A DNA stretch of 64,000 nt from contig JBDZUM010000003.1 of the NCBI GenBank assembly GCA_040255215.1, positions 31,936 through 95,935 of the forward strand. The letters run 5' to 3'. The stretch comes from JAQSWP01 sp040255215 (GTDB lineage Bacteria; Pseudomonadota; Alphaproteobacteria; Reyranellales; JAQSWP01). Positions 50,293-58,984 of the stretch are shown here, one piece after another. The notes under the pieces are model-generated. The model did no database searches and was not told where the DNA came from. It saw nothing but the letters and a program-made list of their open reading frames with translations. Positions within the stretch are counted from its first letter, which is position 1. The number at the start of each line of letters is the position of its first letter. The translations under genes and the position numbers were made by a program.

Positions 50293-50691
50293 CTAGTAAA
50301 ACAACGGGGCCCAATAATTGATCGTGATGGCGAGGAGGACGAGGACCGTCGCCAGCCACAACGCGGTCTTGGTGAGGCGCGAGGACTCCGGACGGGCGCA
50401 GTAGGTGCCATCCTCGCAAGCCGATTTGGGCTTGAAGTAGACGTGCCAGAAGCCGAGACCGATCAGGACGACCGTGACGGTCGCGAAATACGGCTTGTAG
50501 GGCTCGAGTGCCGTCAAATTACCAATCCATGCCCCCGAGACTCCGACGGTCACCAGCGCCAGCGGTACGATGCAGCAGGATGAGGCCAGAACCGCGCCGA
50601 GAACGCCGCCGACGGCGAACCAGCCTTTGCGACGGTCCGGGATATTTACCGGGCGCGGGAGTGTCCCGAGATCTGTGTCGATATCTCTCAT
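50293..50691 (-). CDS. merT: MerT mercury transporter
   Basis: About 132 residues with three membrane helices. The first has A-S-S-C-C-I-V-P-L-A-L-V, the mercury-binding pair, followed by S-G-A-W-I-G-N-L-T-A-L-E-P-Y-K-P-Y-F, strongly diagnostic of MerT. A second Cys pair lies in C-E-D-G-T-Y-C. The ATG at 50691 is preferred; a GTG at 50715 is open but has no ribosome-binding site. It is first in the mer operon. Confidence 0.92.
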   Translation of the reverse strand: MRDIDTDLGTLPRPVNIPDRRKGWFAVGGVLGAVLASSCCIVPLALVTVGVSGAWIGNLTALEPYKPYFATVTVVLIGLGFWHVYFKPKSACEDGTYCARPESSRLTKTALWLATVLVLLAITINYWAPLFY

Positions 50692-50724
50692 GGAGAATAC
50701 GTCCTCGATTTCCACGTCGGGCCA

Positions 50725-50755
50725 GCGTATGGTCTGTAGAAACTACAGACTCAAG
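50725..50755 (-). promoter_or_regulatory. Divergent mer promoter with MerR operator
   Basis: On the minus strand TTGAGT (50755-50750), a 19-nt spacer and TACGCT (50730-50725) form the overlong merT promoter that MerR family activators remodel. The spacer is largely GTCTGTAG-AAA-CTACAGAC (50733-50751), a perfect 8-bp-arm palindrome. Its sequence differs from the CCGTAC sites, so the two MerR proteins here probably have separate targets. Confidence 0.85.
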
Positions 50756-50769
50756 AGGTGTTTCGCGCT

Positions 50770-51183
50770 ATGGCCGATCACGTTTCCGGGAAGGGGTTGC
50801 AGCGGGCAGAGCTGGCCCGCCGCACGGGCTGCAACCTCGAGACCATCCGCTATTACGAGAAGATCGGAATGATGCCCGACCCGCCGCGGACGGCCTCAGG
50901 CTATCGGGTCTACGACGCAGGCCACGTCTCGCGTTTGCGCTTCATCCTGCGGGCCCGCGAACTCGGCTTTGCGATCGAGGAAATTCGCGGCCTGCTTCAG
51001 CTGGTCGACGGCGGAACCCAAACCTGTGCCGAGGTGAAAGCCCGAACCGAAAGCCATCTTGCCGACGTGCGGGCGAAAATCGCGGATCTCCGGCGGATCG
51101 AGCGGGTGCTTGCGACGACCGCGGCGTCCTGTTCCGGCGACGACGTCCCTGAATGTCCGGTCCTGGAGGCGCTCGCTTCATAA
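50770..51183 (+). CDS. merR: MerR mercury-responsive regulator
   Basis: A 137-residue MerR protein, divergent from merT. The DNA-binding domain has L-A-R-R-T-G-C-N-L-E-T-I-R-Y-Y-E-K-I-G. Cys residues expected for Hg(II) occur in T-Q-T-C-A-E, A-A-S-C-S-G and P-E-C-P-V-L. The ATG at 50770 is preferred; the frame opens at a GTG at 50758. It is separated from the integrase by 7 nt and transcribed toward it. Confidence 0.92.
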   Translation: MADHVSGKGLQRAELARRTGCNLETIRYYEKIGMMPDPPRTASGYRVYDAGHVSRLRFILRARELGFAIEEIRGLLQLVDGGTQTCAEVKARTESHLADVRAKIADLRRIERVLATTAASCSGDDVPECPVLEALAS

Positions 51184-51190
51184 TCGCGAG

Positions 51191-52450
51191 CTACTCGGCT
51201 GCGACTGCCACCGTCTCTCGTGTCGCCTTCCGCCTTGGTGCAGTCGCCAGCTTGCCTTTCTTCGGCGTTCCAGTTCGCCTCGGTTTCTTCCGTCTCCCCA
51301 GCATCGCGGCGCCGATCGCGTCCGACACGCGTCCGGCGGCTGTCTTTACGGGGTCGTTTGCCAAGTGCGCGTACCGTGCTGTGGTCTGCACCTGCGTATG
51401 TCCGAGTAGCTTGCCGATCATCGGCAACCCTTCTCCCAAGGCGAGGGCACCACTGGCATAGGAATGCCGGAGATCATGAATACGCACGTTATCGAGACCG
51501 GCTTTGGCCCGGATGCGCCGCCATGGGTGCTGCAGGTCGGTGAGGCGGCCACCCTGCTTTTTGCCGGTGATGACGTAGGAGTTGTACTCCAGTTTCTCGA
51601 TGCCTTTCAGCACGTCGGCCGCTGTCTTCCCGAAATGCACGATCTTCGCCCCGGTCTTGGAGTCAGGCAGGTGTAGCTCGCGGCCTTTGAGGTCCACATA
51701 GTCCCATTTCAGCGTCATGATCTCACCGAGCCGACAGCCGGTCAGCATCAGGAGTCGGATGGCATCGACGGCCGATTGGGTCTCCGAGCCGTCAGCTTCG
51801 ACCTCCCGGAGTGCCTTGCCCAGTGCCGCGAACTCCTCGGGGCTTAGGAACCGCTCGCGCTTCTGCTCGGGATACTTCTTCACGTGCAGGCAGGGATTGC
51901 TGCCATCAGGACGGAGACCCCAGACCTCGGCGAGGTTGAACATCTTCGACAGCACGCCGAGGGTGCGGTTGGCCTGATAGGGGATGTGGCTGAAAGAATG
52001 ATGCAGCTCCGCGATGTCGCGGCGCTCGATGTCGGTGACCTTCCGCGTGCCAAGCTTCGGATTGATGAACAGCTCCACCGAACGCTTGTATTCATATTGG
52101 GTCGAGGCCTTGCAGCGCACGGCGACATGCTCCTTGAGGAAACGCTCGCCCAGCCCCTTCATGGTCGGCGCCTTGCGCGCCTGGTCGAGCTTCTTCGCGG
52201 GATCACGGCCATTCTTGGCTTCGGAGAGGATGTTGTATGCCCTGGTTCGGGCCTGATCCGCCGTCACTGGCCCGTGCTGGCCAAGGGTGATGAAGCGCTG
52301 CTGGCCCTTGATGCGGCATTTGACGACATACACCTTGCGCCCGTTCGGATAGACGCGCAGGCCGAAGCCCCGTAGTTCCTCGTCCCAGATCGCCGTGACC
52401 TTGGCGCCGGCCGTCGCCAAATCGGCGGTGCGTTTCGTGAGTTTCGCCAT
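51191..52450 (-). CDS. int: Tyrosine recombinase, ICE integrase
   Basis: A 419-residue integrase of the DUF4102/phage P4 type. An N-terminal arm-binding domain (1-85) and SAM-like core-binding domain (about 100-190) precede the catalytic domain: Arg in T-G-C-R-L-G-E-I near 240, H-D-L-R-H-S-Y-A near 330, and Tyr in G-H-T-Q-V-Q-T-T-A-R-Y-A-H near 366. The tail is basic. It sits at the right end of the element, beside the tRNA-Met attachment site, and reads inward. Confidence 0.95.
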   Translation of the reverse strand: MAKLTKRTADLATAGAKVTAIWDEELRGFGLRVYPNGRKVYVVKCRIKGQQRFITLGQHGPVTADQARTRAYNILSEAKNGRDPAKKLDQARKAPTMKGLGERFLKEHVAVRCKASTQYEYKRSVELFINPKLGTRKVTDIERRDIAELHHSFSHIPYQANRTLGVLSKMFNLAEVWGLRPDGSNPCLHVKKYPEQKRERFLSPEEFAALGKALREVEADGSETQSAVDAIRLLMLTGCRLGEIMTLKWDYVDLKGRELHLPDSKTGAKIVHFGKTAADVLKGIEKLEYNSYVITGKKQGGRLTDLQHPWRRIRAKAGLDNVRIHDLRHSYASGALALGEGLPMIGKLLGHTQVQTTARYAHLANDPVKTAAGRVSDAIGAAMLGRRKKPRRTGTPKKGKLATAPRRKATRETVAVAAE

Positions 52451-52451
52451 G

Positions 52452-52531
52452 AGCTACCATCTCGAACCTTCAGGTTCCAGACCCTCAGTTTCAGCAACCT
52501 GAAAGTCACCCCAGCTACCAAATAGCTACCA
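52452..52531. repeat. Three copies of AGCTACCA next to the integrase
   Basis: AGCTACCA occurs at 52452-52459, 52513-52520 and 52524-52531. An inverted repeat TTCAGGTT (52469-52476) / AACCTGAA (52496-52503) lies between. Short repeats beside an integrase gene are often arm-type binding sites for the integrase or an excisionase. The rest of 52532-52663 holds no gene. Confidence 0.5.
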
Positions 52532-52663
52532 CTTGAGGGAAAATTCGGTCGCATGAGAGAGTAGCAGGCGGTGGCTCTATGTCAATGTTTATCAAGCAAA
52601 GACAGTATGTTAAAGCGTGTTCGGCGTAGGTCGTCGTATGTGGGGGACGTCGGTTTAGCCTAT

Positions 52664-52708
52664 CTCATAACCTGAAGGTCGTTGGTTCAAATCCAGCCCC
52701 CGCAACCA
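52664..52708 (+). other. Attachment site: 3' part of an initiator-type tRNA-Met gene
   Basis: Forty-five bases match the tRNA 3' end: anticodon loop with CAT, CCTGA stem half, variable region, T arm (GTTGG-TTCAAAT-CCAGC), acceptor strand CCCCGCA and discriminator plus CCA. The A at position 72 fits an initiator tRNA. The 5' half is missing and the sequence before it is unrelated, so this is not a working tRNA but the copy left at the integrase end of the element. The full gene should lie at the other end, outside the window. Confidence 0.85.
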
Positions 52709-52748
52709 AATCCCCTCAGCACCCCCAGGGCGCTGGGGGGATTTGGTT
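52704..52748 (+). terminator. Hairpin after the attachment site
   Basis: AACCAAATC pairs with GATTTGGTT, and inside it CCCCCAG pairs with CTGGGGG across GGCG. It begins within the last 5 nt of the tRNA end. It resembles a tRNA-gene terminator and is the first of two in this region. Confidence 0.7.
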
Positions 52749-52818
52749 ATGGGGGACGGTGAATGAGCCAACCGTTCCGTCCGAGCGCGACAGCGCGAAG
52801 GACAGCGCCAGCGGCGCT

Positions 52819-52838
52819 AAATCCAGCCCCCGCAACCA
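52819..52838 (+). repeat. Second 20-bp copy of the tRNA-Met 3' end
   Basis: AAATCCAGCCCCCGCAACCA repeats the last 20 bases of the attachment-site copy, 130 nt further out, and is followed by its own terminator at 52843. This looks like the original chromosomal tRNA end or a remnant of an earlier insertion. Confidence 0.8.
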
Positions 52839-52842
52839 GATT

Positions 52843-52870
52843 AGCCCCAGGGCCTCCAGGTCCTGGGGCT
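52843..52870 (+). terminator. Rho-independent terminator of the outer tRNA copy
   Basis: AGCCCCAGG pairs with CCTGGGGCT across a 10-nt loop, followed by TTCCTGTTTT. It is a classical terminator, probably the native one of the chromosomal tRNA-Met gene. Confidence 0.85.
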
Positions 52871-53007
52871 TTCCTGTTTTGCAACCCTCACATCTTCGTG
52901 GCCGACCGTTTCAATCGCCGAGCCATGCTAGGCTTTCGCCGCCTGTTGGGCCGAGCGCGGCCGATAGGCGACACATGCATGGACGTCGTCAGTGGAGGAT
53001 CGGAAGA

Positions 53008-53886
53008 ATGAGCGATACGCCCGAGTACACACCCCCCAAGGTCTGGCAATGGAACAAGGCGAGCGGCGGGCGTTTCGCCAACATCAATCGCCCGATCGCC
53101 GGACCGACGTCGGAAAAGGAGCTGCCCGTCGGCAAGCATCCGATGCAGCTCTATTCGCTCGGCACGCCGAACGGGCAGAAGGTCACCATCATGCTCGAGG
53201 AGCTGCTGGCGCTCGGCCACAAGGGCGCGGAGTACGATGCCTGGCTGATCAATATCGGCAATGGCGAGCAGTTCGGCTCCGGTTTCGTCTCGATCAATCC
53301 CAACTCGAAGATCCCGGCGCTGCTGGATCGTTCGGGCGCCAAGCCGGTGCGCGTTTTCGAGTCGGGCGCCATATTGCTGCATCTGGCGGAAAAGTTCGGT
53401 GCTCTGGTCCCTGCGCTGGGCGACGACGGGCGGGCCGAATGCCTGTCATGGCTGTTCTGGCAGATGGGCAGCGCGCCCTATCTCGGTGGCGGTTTCGGCC
53501 ATTTCTACGCCTACGCGCCGGCCAAGATCGAATACGCGATCGATCGCTTCGCGATGGAAACGAAGCGGCAGCTCGACGTGCTCGACCGGCGTCTGGCGGA
53601 GAGCGAGTATCTCGCCGGCAGCGATTATACGATTGCCGATATCGCCGTGTGGCCGTGGTACGGCGGACTGGCCAAGGGATTGCTCTACGGCGCCGGCGAA
53701 TTCCTTTCCGTGCAGGACTACAAGAACGTCCAGCGTTGGGCCGATCGGATCGGCGCCCGCCCGGCTGTCAAGCGTGGGCGCATCGTCAACCGCGTGCAGG
53801 GCGATCCCGCACATCAGCTTCGTGAGCGCCACGATGCGAGCGATTTCGAGTTGAAGACCGAAGACAAGATCGCCGGGAAGGGCTGA
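53008..53886 (+). CDS. yghU: Glutathione S-transferase, YghU/disulphide-bond reductase type
   Basis: A 292-residue enzyme with an N-terminal extension (P-P-K-V-W-Q-W-N-K-A-S-G-G-R-F-A-N-I-N-R-P), a thioredoxin-like GST domain (Y-S-L-G-T-P-N-G-Q-K-V, I-N-P-N-S-K-I-P-A, F-E-S-G-A-I-L) and a helical C-terminal domain (Y-T-I-A-D-I-A-V-W-P-W). These are YghU hallmarks; it reduces disulphides with glutathione. It is the first complete gene of the chromosomal flank. Confidence 0.92.
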   Translation: MSDTPEYTPPKVWQWNKASGGRFANINRPIAGPTSEKELPVGKHPMQLYSLGTPNGQKVTIMLEELLALGHKGAEYDAWLINIGNGEQFGSGFVSINPNSKIPALLDRSGAKPVRVFESGAILLHLAEKFGALVPALGDDGRAECLSWLFWQMGSAPYLGGGFGHFYAYAPAKIEYAIDRFAMETKRQLDVLDRRLAESEYLAGSDYTIADIAVWPWYGGLAKGLLYGAGEFLSVQDYKNVQRWADRIGARPAVKRGRIVNRVQGDPAHQLRERHDASDFELKTEDKIAGKG

Positions 53887-53913
53887 GGCCGGCCGGTCGC
53901 GCCAGCGCCGGAT

Positions 53914-54858
53914 CTATCGGGCTTCAAGCCATTCGGCGCCGGCGAATTCGTAGATGTTAGAGCCTTTCCTCACCACGCGCGGCGCGATGAATTCCGTGCC
54001 GGGGGTATGGGTCAGCGCCGTGCGCGGATGGGGAACGATACGGCCGTCTCTGGTGGCGAAGCGGAAGCGCCGCAGCGTCTTGCCGTCCGACTGTCGATCC
54101 AGGCGCAATTCGTACTCGCCCGGCGCCAGCAGATCGGCAAGGCCGAAGGGAACCGGATTCGGTTCCCGCTTGGGATCGTGCGGCCGATAAAGAGTGAGCA
54201 TCTGGCGGCGGAAACGTTCTCTGACGATCGATCCTCGATGGCCGGAGCTTTGCGCGATGGTTTCGTCGCCGCGTCGCAACGTCGCCTGCAGCGCGTCTTT
54301 TGCTTTGCCGTCCGGCAGGTCGCCGCTTCCGGTCCAGTACACGAAGTCGATGACTTTGACGTCCTTGAAGTCGCGCAGGGTGAAATAGCCCCAGCGTGTC
54401 CAGGGGCCCTCGTAGCTCCAGCTTTTCGTGGGATTGAAGGCGTCGCCGGTGCCGGCGGCTCTGGCGACGAAAGGCATTTCGGTCGCCACCCGTCCGTTGA
54501 TCGACACCCGGACGAGATAGCTTCCCGGTTCTTTCAGTTGGGCGTGGGCCGGGCCGATGAATGCCATGCGCGCGAAAGCCTTGTCGGTCAGGCGGTAATC
54601 GTTCAGCGAATCGAAACTCGCGACCGGCGTGCCGTCGGCGGCGAGCACTTCGATGCGGCCCTTGACCGGCGCCGGCGGCGCGAAGACCACGTCGAGCGTG
54701 TCGAAGGCGATGATGCCGGTCGGGTGGAATGGCGTGTCGAGCAGCGATTCGAAAACCACAGACGGGGCATATTGCTGGGCAGCGGCGGGGGTGGCCAGTC
54801 CGGCCGGGCCGCCCGCGATCGTGGCCGCGCCAAGGACCAGAAATTTCCGCCGATTCAT
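53914..54858 (-). CDS. Tat-exported protein of unknown function
   Basis: A 314-residue protein with twin-arginine signal N-R-R-K-F-L-V-L-G and an A-x-A cleavage site near residue 32. The mature part is beta-rich with V-V-F-A-P-P-A-P-V-K-G-R-I-E-V and W-S-Y-E-G-P-W-T-R-W-G-Y-F segments suggestive of immunoglobulin-like domains. I do not recognise a family. GGAG precedes the ATG at 54858. It is divergent from the TetR gene across a palindrome. Confidence 0.7.
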   Translation of the reverse strand: MNRRKFLVLGAATIAGGPAGLATPAAAQQYAPSVVFESLLDTPFHPTGIIAFDTLDVVFAPPAPVKGRIEVLAADGTPVASFDSLNDYRLTDKAFARMAFIGPAHAQLKEPGSYLVRVSINGRVATEMPFVARAAGTGDAFNPTKSWSYEGPWTRWGYFTLRDFKDVKVIDFVYWTGSGDLPDGKAKDALQATLRRGDETIAQSSGHRGSIVRERFRRQMLTLYRPHDPKREPNPVPFGLADLLAPGEYELRLDRQSDGKTLRRFRFATRDGRIVPHPRTALTHTPGTEFIAPRVVRKGSNIYEFAGAEWLEAR

Positions 54859-54973
54859 CGAGTTCTCCGTGTCCATGGCGCGGGATACGTTTGATGGATT
54901 CCCTAGCATACCGCTCAAGGAGTGGTGTCGACAGGACTTAACGAAGCGTCCCCAGGGTCGTCGTACAAATATA

Positions 54974-54989
54974 CTTGTTTGATAACAAG
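54974..54989. promoter_or_regulatory. Palindrome between the Tat-protein and TetR genes
   Basis: CTTGTT-TGAT-AACAAG is a perfect 6-bp-arm palindrome in an AT-rich stretch, within longer near-symmetry (ACTTG ... CAAGT). It is a plausible operator for the TetR protein at 55077. Confidence 0.65.
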
Positions 54990-55076
54990 CAAGTTGTTTA
55001 GATTGTGCAAACGCCGCGTCGACGGCATTCGCTGCCCGGCTTTCTGCCCGGACCAGCGCCAGGGAGGCAAAGTTCA

Positions 55077-55787
55077 ATGGCAGCGACCATTCGCGCCAAC
55101 GCCGCTATCGGTCGCAGGCTGGATGTCCGCGACAGGCCGACGCAGGCGGCTCGTCGGTCGAAGTCGGACCGTCGGCTGATTGCTGCCGCCCTGAAGCTCA
55201 TCGCCACGAATGGCGCCGACCGCACCAGCCTGGCCGATATCGGCATCACTGCTGGTTACAGCCGCGGCCTGCCTGGCGAGCGTTTCGGCAGCAAGCAGGC
55301 GATGCTCGAGGCCATCGTCGACAACATGTCGGACTGGTTCGCCGCCGAGGTCGAAAAGGACCGGCAGGGCAGGCGCGGCCTGGACGCGGTGCGGGCGCGC
55401 ATTGCCGCCCATTTCGATGCGGTCGTCGAAGCGACGGACGCTACTCGGACCCTGGAGATGCTGTACATCGAATCGCTCGGGCCGATTCCCGATCTCAAAC
55501 CACGGATGATGGCGTTCACGGGCGAACTCGTGCGCGGCCTGACCGATCATTTCGCCGAAGCTCAGGAGATGGGCGAAATCGACGCGGCAGTCGACTGCGC
55601 GCTGCTGGCGGAAACCTGTCTGTGCACCATGCGCGGCGTCGTCCTCCAGTCGTTCTTTCATGCCGACCGGGAGCGCCTGCAGATGCTGCGCACCCAGTAT
55701 CTCGAAATCATCGAATGCTTCCTGCGCGCTCATAGCGGCGGAAAGCGCGCCGGCGCCGCTGCCGGCAATCCACGGAGGAACAGTTGA
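55077..55787 (+). CDS. TetR-family transcriptional regulator
   Basis: A 236-residue regulator. The DNA-binding domain spans about residues 30-78: L-I-A-A-A-L-K-L-I-A-T-N-G-A-D-R-T-S-L-A-D-I-G-I-T-A-G-Y-S-R-G in separated motifs, ending F-G-S-K-Q-A-M-L. The ligand domain follows. It overlaps the carboxylase start by 4 nt, so it probably controls the acyl-CoA genes downstream and the divergent gene. AGGGAGG lies upstream. Confidence 0.9.
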   Translation: MAATIRANAAIGRRLDVRDRPTQAARRSKSDRRLIAAALKLIATNGADRTSLADIGITAGYSRGLPGERFGSKQAMLEAIVDNMSDWFAAEVEKDRQGRRGLDAVRARIAAHFDAVVEATDATRTLEMLYIESLGPIPDLKPRMMAFTGELVRGLTDHFAEAQEMGEIDAAVDCALLAETCLCTMRGVVLQSFFHADRERLQMLRTQYLEIIECFLRAHSGGKRAGAAAGNPRRNS

Positions 55788-57340
55788 ACGAACCCAACGG
55801 ACGCAGCCTGCTGCAACAGGCGGCCGCCGCCAGAACCGCGCTGCTCGACGAGGCACGACCCGAAGCCGTGGCGCGCCAGCGCCGACGCGAGGCCATGACG
55901 GCGCGCGAGCGCATCGACTATCTGTGCGAGCCCGGGTCCTTCACCGAAATCGGCGGTCTGGCGCATCCCAAGGCCAGCGACGAGGCGCACGCGCCGGCCG
56001 ATGGCGTCATCGTCGGCACCGGCAAGATTGATGGCCGTTGGGCCGTGCTGCTGTCGCAGGACTTCACCGTGTTCGGCGGCAGCATCGGCGAGATCGGCAG
56101 CGCCAAGACCTTGCGCGCGGCGCGGCTGGCGCTCAGCCAGGGCATGCCGATGGTCATGGTGCTCGATGGCGGTGGACACCGCATCCAGGGCGGCCAGAAC
56201 TCCCGCCATTTCGCCAAGTCCGGCACGTTGTTCCCCGAGTTCGCCCGCATGTCCGGCTGGGTGCCGATGGTGGCCGCCATGCTGGGCGCCGGCTTCGCCG
56301 GCCCGACCAATTACGCCGGTATGGCGGATTTCGTCGTCATGGTGCGCGGCCTGTCGACCATGGGGCTGGCGGGCCCGCCGCTGGTCAAGGCCGCGACCGG
56401 CGAATCGATCGCCAAGGAGGAGCTTGGCGGCTGCTCCGTGCAGGTCGACCGGCATGGGCTGGCCGATCTCGGCGTTGCCTCCGAGCGCGAGGCGCTCGAC
56501 GCGGTGAAGCGGTTTCTCGCTTTCCTGCCGTCGAATGCCCGGCTGCCGGCGCCAGCCATCGCATGCGATGACCCGGCGGATCGGCGGGCCGAGGATATGC
56601 TGGATATCGTCCCAGCCAATACCCGCAAAGCCTATGATGTGCGCAAGGTGGTCCAGCGCATCGCCGATCAGGGCAGCGTGTTCGAGATGAAGCCGACTTT
56701 CGCCGGCAATATCGTCACCGCCTTCGCCCGGCTCGGCGGCCATCCGGTCGGCTTTATCGCCAACCAGCCGATGAAGCTCGGCGGCATGCTGACCTCCGAC
56801 GCCTGCGACAAGGCTTCGCGATTCATCGCGACCTGCGACGCGTTCGGCCTGCCGCTCGTCTACCTGATCGACGTGCCGGGCTTCGCCATCGGTTCGGCGG
56901 CGGAGAAGACGGTGCTGGGCCGGCACAGCGCCAAGCTGGTCTACGAACTGGGCCATGCGACGGTGCCGCGGTTCTCGGTCGTGCTGCGCAAAGGATACGG
57001 GCTGGGGTTCATCGCCATGTGCGGCGGGCGCAGCTTCGACGCCGATGCCAGCCTGGCCTGGCCGACCGCCGAGATCTGCGCCATGTCGATCGAGGGCTCG
57101 GTCGATGTCGCCTACCGCAAGGATTACGAGAGCGCGCCGGATCCGGCCGTGCGCCGCCAGCAGATCATCGACGAGATGCGCGCCAATATCAGCGTGCTCG
57201 ATGCGGCGGGCGGCTTCGGCATCGACGACATCGTCGATCCGGCGGCGACGCGCAAGCACCTGATCGACGCCATCGATCGGGCGCCGGCAAGGCGCGAAAT
57301 CGGCATGCCGCCGAAATTTCGCAGCATCGCCCCCATCTGA
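55784..57340 (+). CDS. Acyl-CoA carboxylase beta subunit (propionyl-CoA type)
   Basis: A 518-residue carboxyltransferase with the usual two crotonase-like halves: G-Q-D-F-T-V-F-G-G-S and L-D-G-G-G-H-R-I-Q-G-G in the first, G-F-I-A-N-Q-P, D-V-P-G-F and R-K-G-Y-G-L-G-F-I-A-M in the second. It moves carboxyl from biotin to an acyl-CoA. The partner biotin carboxylase is not in this window. The start is a TTG overlapping the TetR stop (TTGA). Confidence 0.92.
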   Translation: MNEPNGRSLLQQAAAARTALLDEARPEAVARQRRREAMTARERIDYLCEPGSFTEIGGLAHPKASDEAHAPADGVIVGTGKIDGRWAVLLSQDFTVFGGSIGEIGSAKTLRAARLALSQGMPMVMVLDGGGHRIQGGQNSRHFAKSGTLFPEFARMSGWVPMVAAMLGAGFAGPTNYAGMADFVVMVRGLSTMGLAGPPLVKAATGESIAKEELGGCSVQVDRHGLADLGVASEREALDAVKRFLAFLPSNARLPAPAIACDDPADRRAEDMLDIVPANTRKAYDVRKVVQRIADQGSVFEMKPTFAGNIVTAFARLGGHPVGFIANQPMKLGGMLTSDACDKASRFIATCDAFGLPLVYLIDVPGFAIGSAAEKTVLGRHSAKLVYELGHATVPRFSVVLRKGYGLGFIAMCGGRSFDADASLAWPTAEICAMSIEGSVDVAYRKDYESAPDPAVRRQQIIDEMRANISVLDAAGGFGIDDIVDPAATRKHLIDAIDRAPARREIGMPPKFRSIAPI

Positions 57341-57357
57341 CCGGCCGGAGTCCGACA

Positions 57358-58977
57358 GTGAGCAGCCCCTGGACAGACCCTCGCGTACCGCCCGCCGACC
57401 AGTGCGTATTGCGCTACGTCCTGGAGCGCCGCGCGCAGCAGACCCCGGACAAGGTCTATGTGCGCTACGACGACGGGACCGAGTGGACCTACGCCAGGCT
57501 GCGCCGCGAGGTGGTGCGCACAGCCAATGGCCTGCGCGCGCTCGGCGTGCGTCAGGGCGACTTCGTGCTTTCCTGGCTGCCCAACGGCCCCGATGCGCTG
57601 CGCCTGTGGTTCGGATTGAATTATCTCGGCGCCGTCTACGTGCCGATCAATCTTGCCTACAAGGGCCGGCTGCTCGAGCACGTGATCGAGAATTCCGACG
57701 CGCGGCTGATCGTCTGCCATGCCGATCTGCACGCCCGGCTGGCCGACATCGACCGCGCGCTGCTGGAGAACGCCGTCGTGCTTGGCGGACAGCCGTCGCC
57801 ATCGGTGCCGATGCCGGCGGTCGGGGCGGCCGCACTCGAGGGGAGCGACGATCTGCCGGCGCTGGACCGACCGATCCAGCCCTGGGACACGCAGTCGATC
57901 ATCTACACTTCGGGCACCACCGGCCCGTCGAAGGGCGTGCTGTCCTCCTATCTGCATCTTTACTCGATGGGCAACGAGCCCTGGCCGTACTTCACCGAGG
58001 CCGATCGTGGCCTGGTCCATCTGCCGCTGTTCCATGCCGGCGGCACCGGCGCGGTCTATCGCTCGCTGGTCAAGGGCGGCTCCATCGCGGTGATCGATTC
58101 CTTTAACACCGCTGGGTTCTGGGACATGATCCGCCGGCACGGAGTCACCTCGGCGGTGCTGCTGGGCGTGATGGCGACGTTCCTGGTCAAGCAGAAACCG
58201 TCGCCGGCCGACCGCGACCATCCGCTGCGCACCGTCACCATGGTGCCGCTATGCGAGGATACCGAGCAGTTCTCGCAACGCTTCGGCGTCGACGTCTACA
58301 CCACCTTCAACATGACGGAGACTTCCTGTCCCATCGTGTCGGGCCGCAATCCCAAGGCGTTGTCGTCCTGCGGCCGGCCGCGCCCTGGCGCCGAGGTCCG
58401 CATCGTCGACGACAACGACTGCGAAGTGCCGGTCGGGCAGGTGGGCGAGCTGATCGTCCGCACCGACCGCCCCTGGGCGATGAATCACGGCTACAACAAG
58501 AATCCGGAAGCCACCGCGCGGGCCTGGCGCAACGGCTGGTTCCATACTGGCGATGCGTTCAAGGTCGACGGGAATGGCGATTATTTCTTCGTCGACCGTC
58601 TGAAGGACACCATTCGCCGGCGCGGCGAGAATATCTCCTCCTACGAGGTGGAAACCGAGATCTGCGCCCATCCGGCGATCAAGGAGGCGGCCGCCGTCGC
58701 GGTCGCCAGCGAGCATGCCGAGGATGAGGTGCTGGTCGCCGTGTCGTTGGCGCCGGGCGCCACCCTCGATCCGGCGCAACTGATGGAATTCCTGCGGCCG
58801 CGCATGGCGCATTTCATGATCCCGCGCTACGTGCGCGTGGTCGACGATCTGCCCAAGACGCCGACGCAGAAGGTGCAGAAGAACCTGCTGCGCGCCGACG
58901 GCATCACGCCCGACACGTGGGACCGCGAGAAGGCGGGCATCCGCATCAGGCGCGAAAAGATCGGCGCGACGGGGTAG
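57358..58977 (+). CDS. Acyl-CoA ligase, AMP-forming
   Basis: A 539-residue enzyme of the ANL superfamily: P-loop Y-T-S-G-T-T-G-P-S-K-G near 180, aspartate in Y-F-F-V-D-R-L-K-D near 410 and catalytic Lys in P-K-T-P-T-Q-K-V near 505. It resembles carnitine-CoA ligase and related enzymes, but the substrate is not readable. GTG start after GGAG. Together with the carboxylase it implies catabolism of an organic acid. Confidence 0.92.
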   Translation: MSSPWTDPRVPPADQCVLRYVLERRAQQTPDKVYVRYDDGTEWTYARLRREVVRTANGLRALGVRQGDFVLSWLPNGPDALRLWFGLNYLGAVYVPINLAYKGRLLEHVIENSDARLIVCHADLHARLADIDRALLENAVVLGGQPSPSVPMPAVGAAALEGSDDLPALDRPIQPWDTQSIIYTSGTTGPSKGVLSSYLHLYSMGNEPWPYFTEADRGLVHLPLFHAGGTGAVYRSLVKGGSIAVIDSFNTAGFWDMIRRHGVTSAVLLGVMATFLVKQKPSPADRDHPLRTVTMVPLCEDTEQFSQRFGVDVYTTFNMTETSCPIVSGRNPKALSSCGRPRPGAEVRIVDDNDCEVPVGQVGELIVRTDRPWAMNHGYNKNPEATARAWRNGWFHTGDAFKVDGNGDYFFVDRLKDTIRRRGENISSYEVETEICAHPAIKEAAAVAVASEHAEDEVLVAVSLAPGATLDPAQLMEFLRPRMAHFMIPRYVRVVDDLPKTPTQKVQKNLLRADGITPDTWDREKAGIRIRREKIGATG

Positions 58978-58984
58978 GCGGACG

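Noticed and set aside
52621..52708. A complete tRNA-Met gene
   Set aside because: Only the 3' part from the anticodon loop on is present. The sequence before it does not form D, anticodon or acceptor stems.
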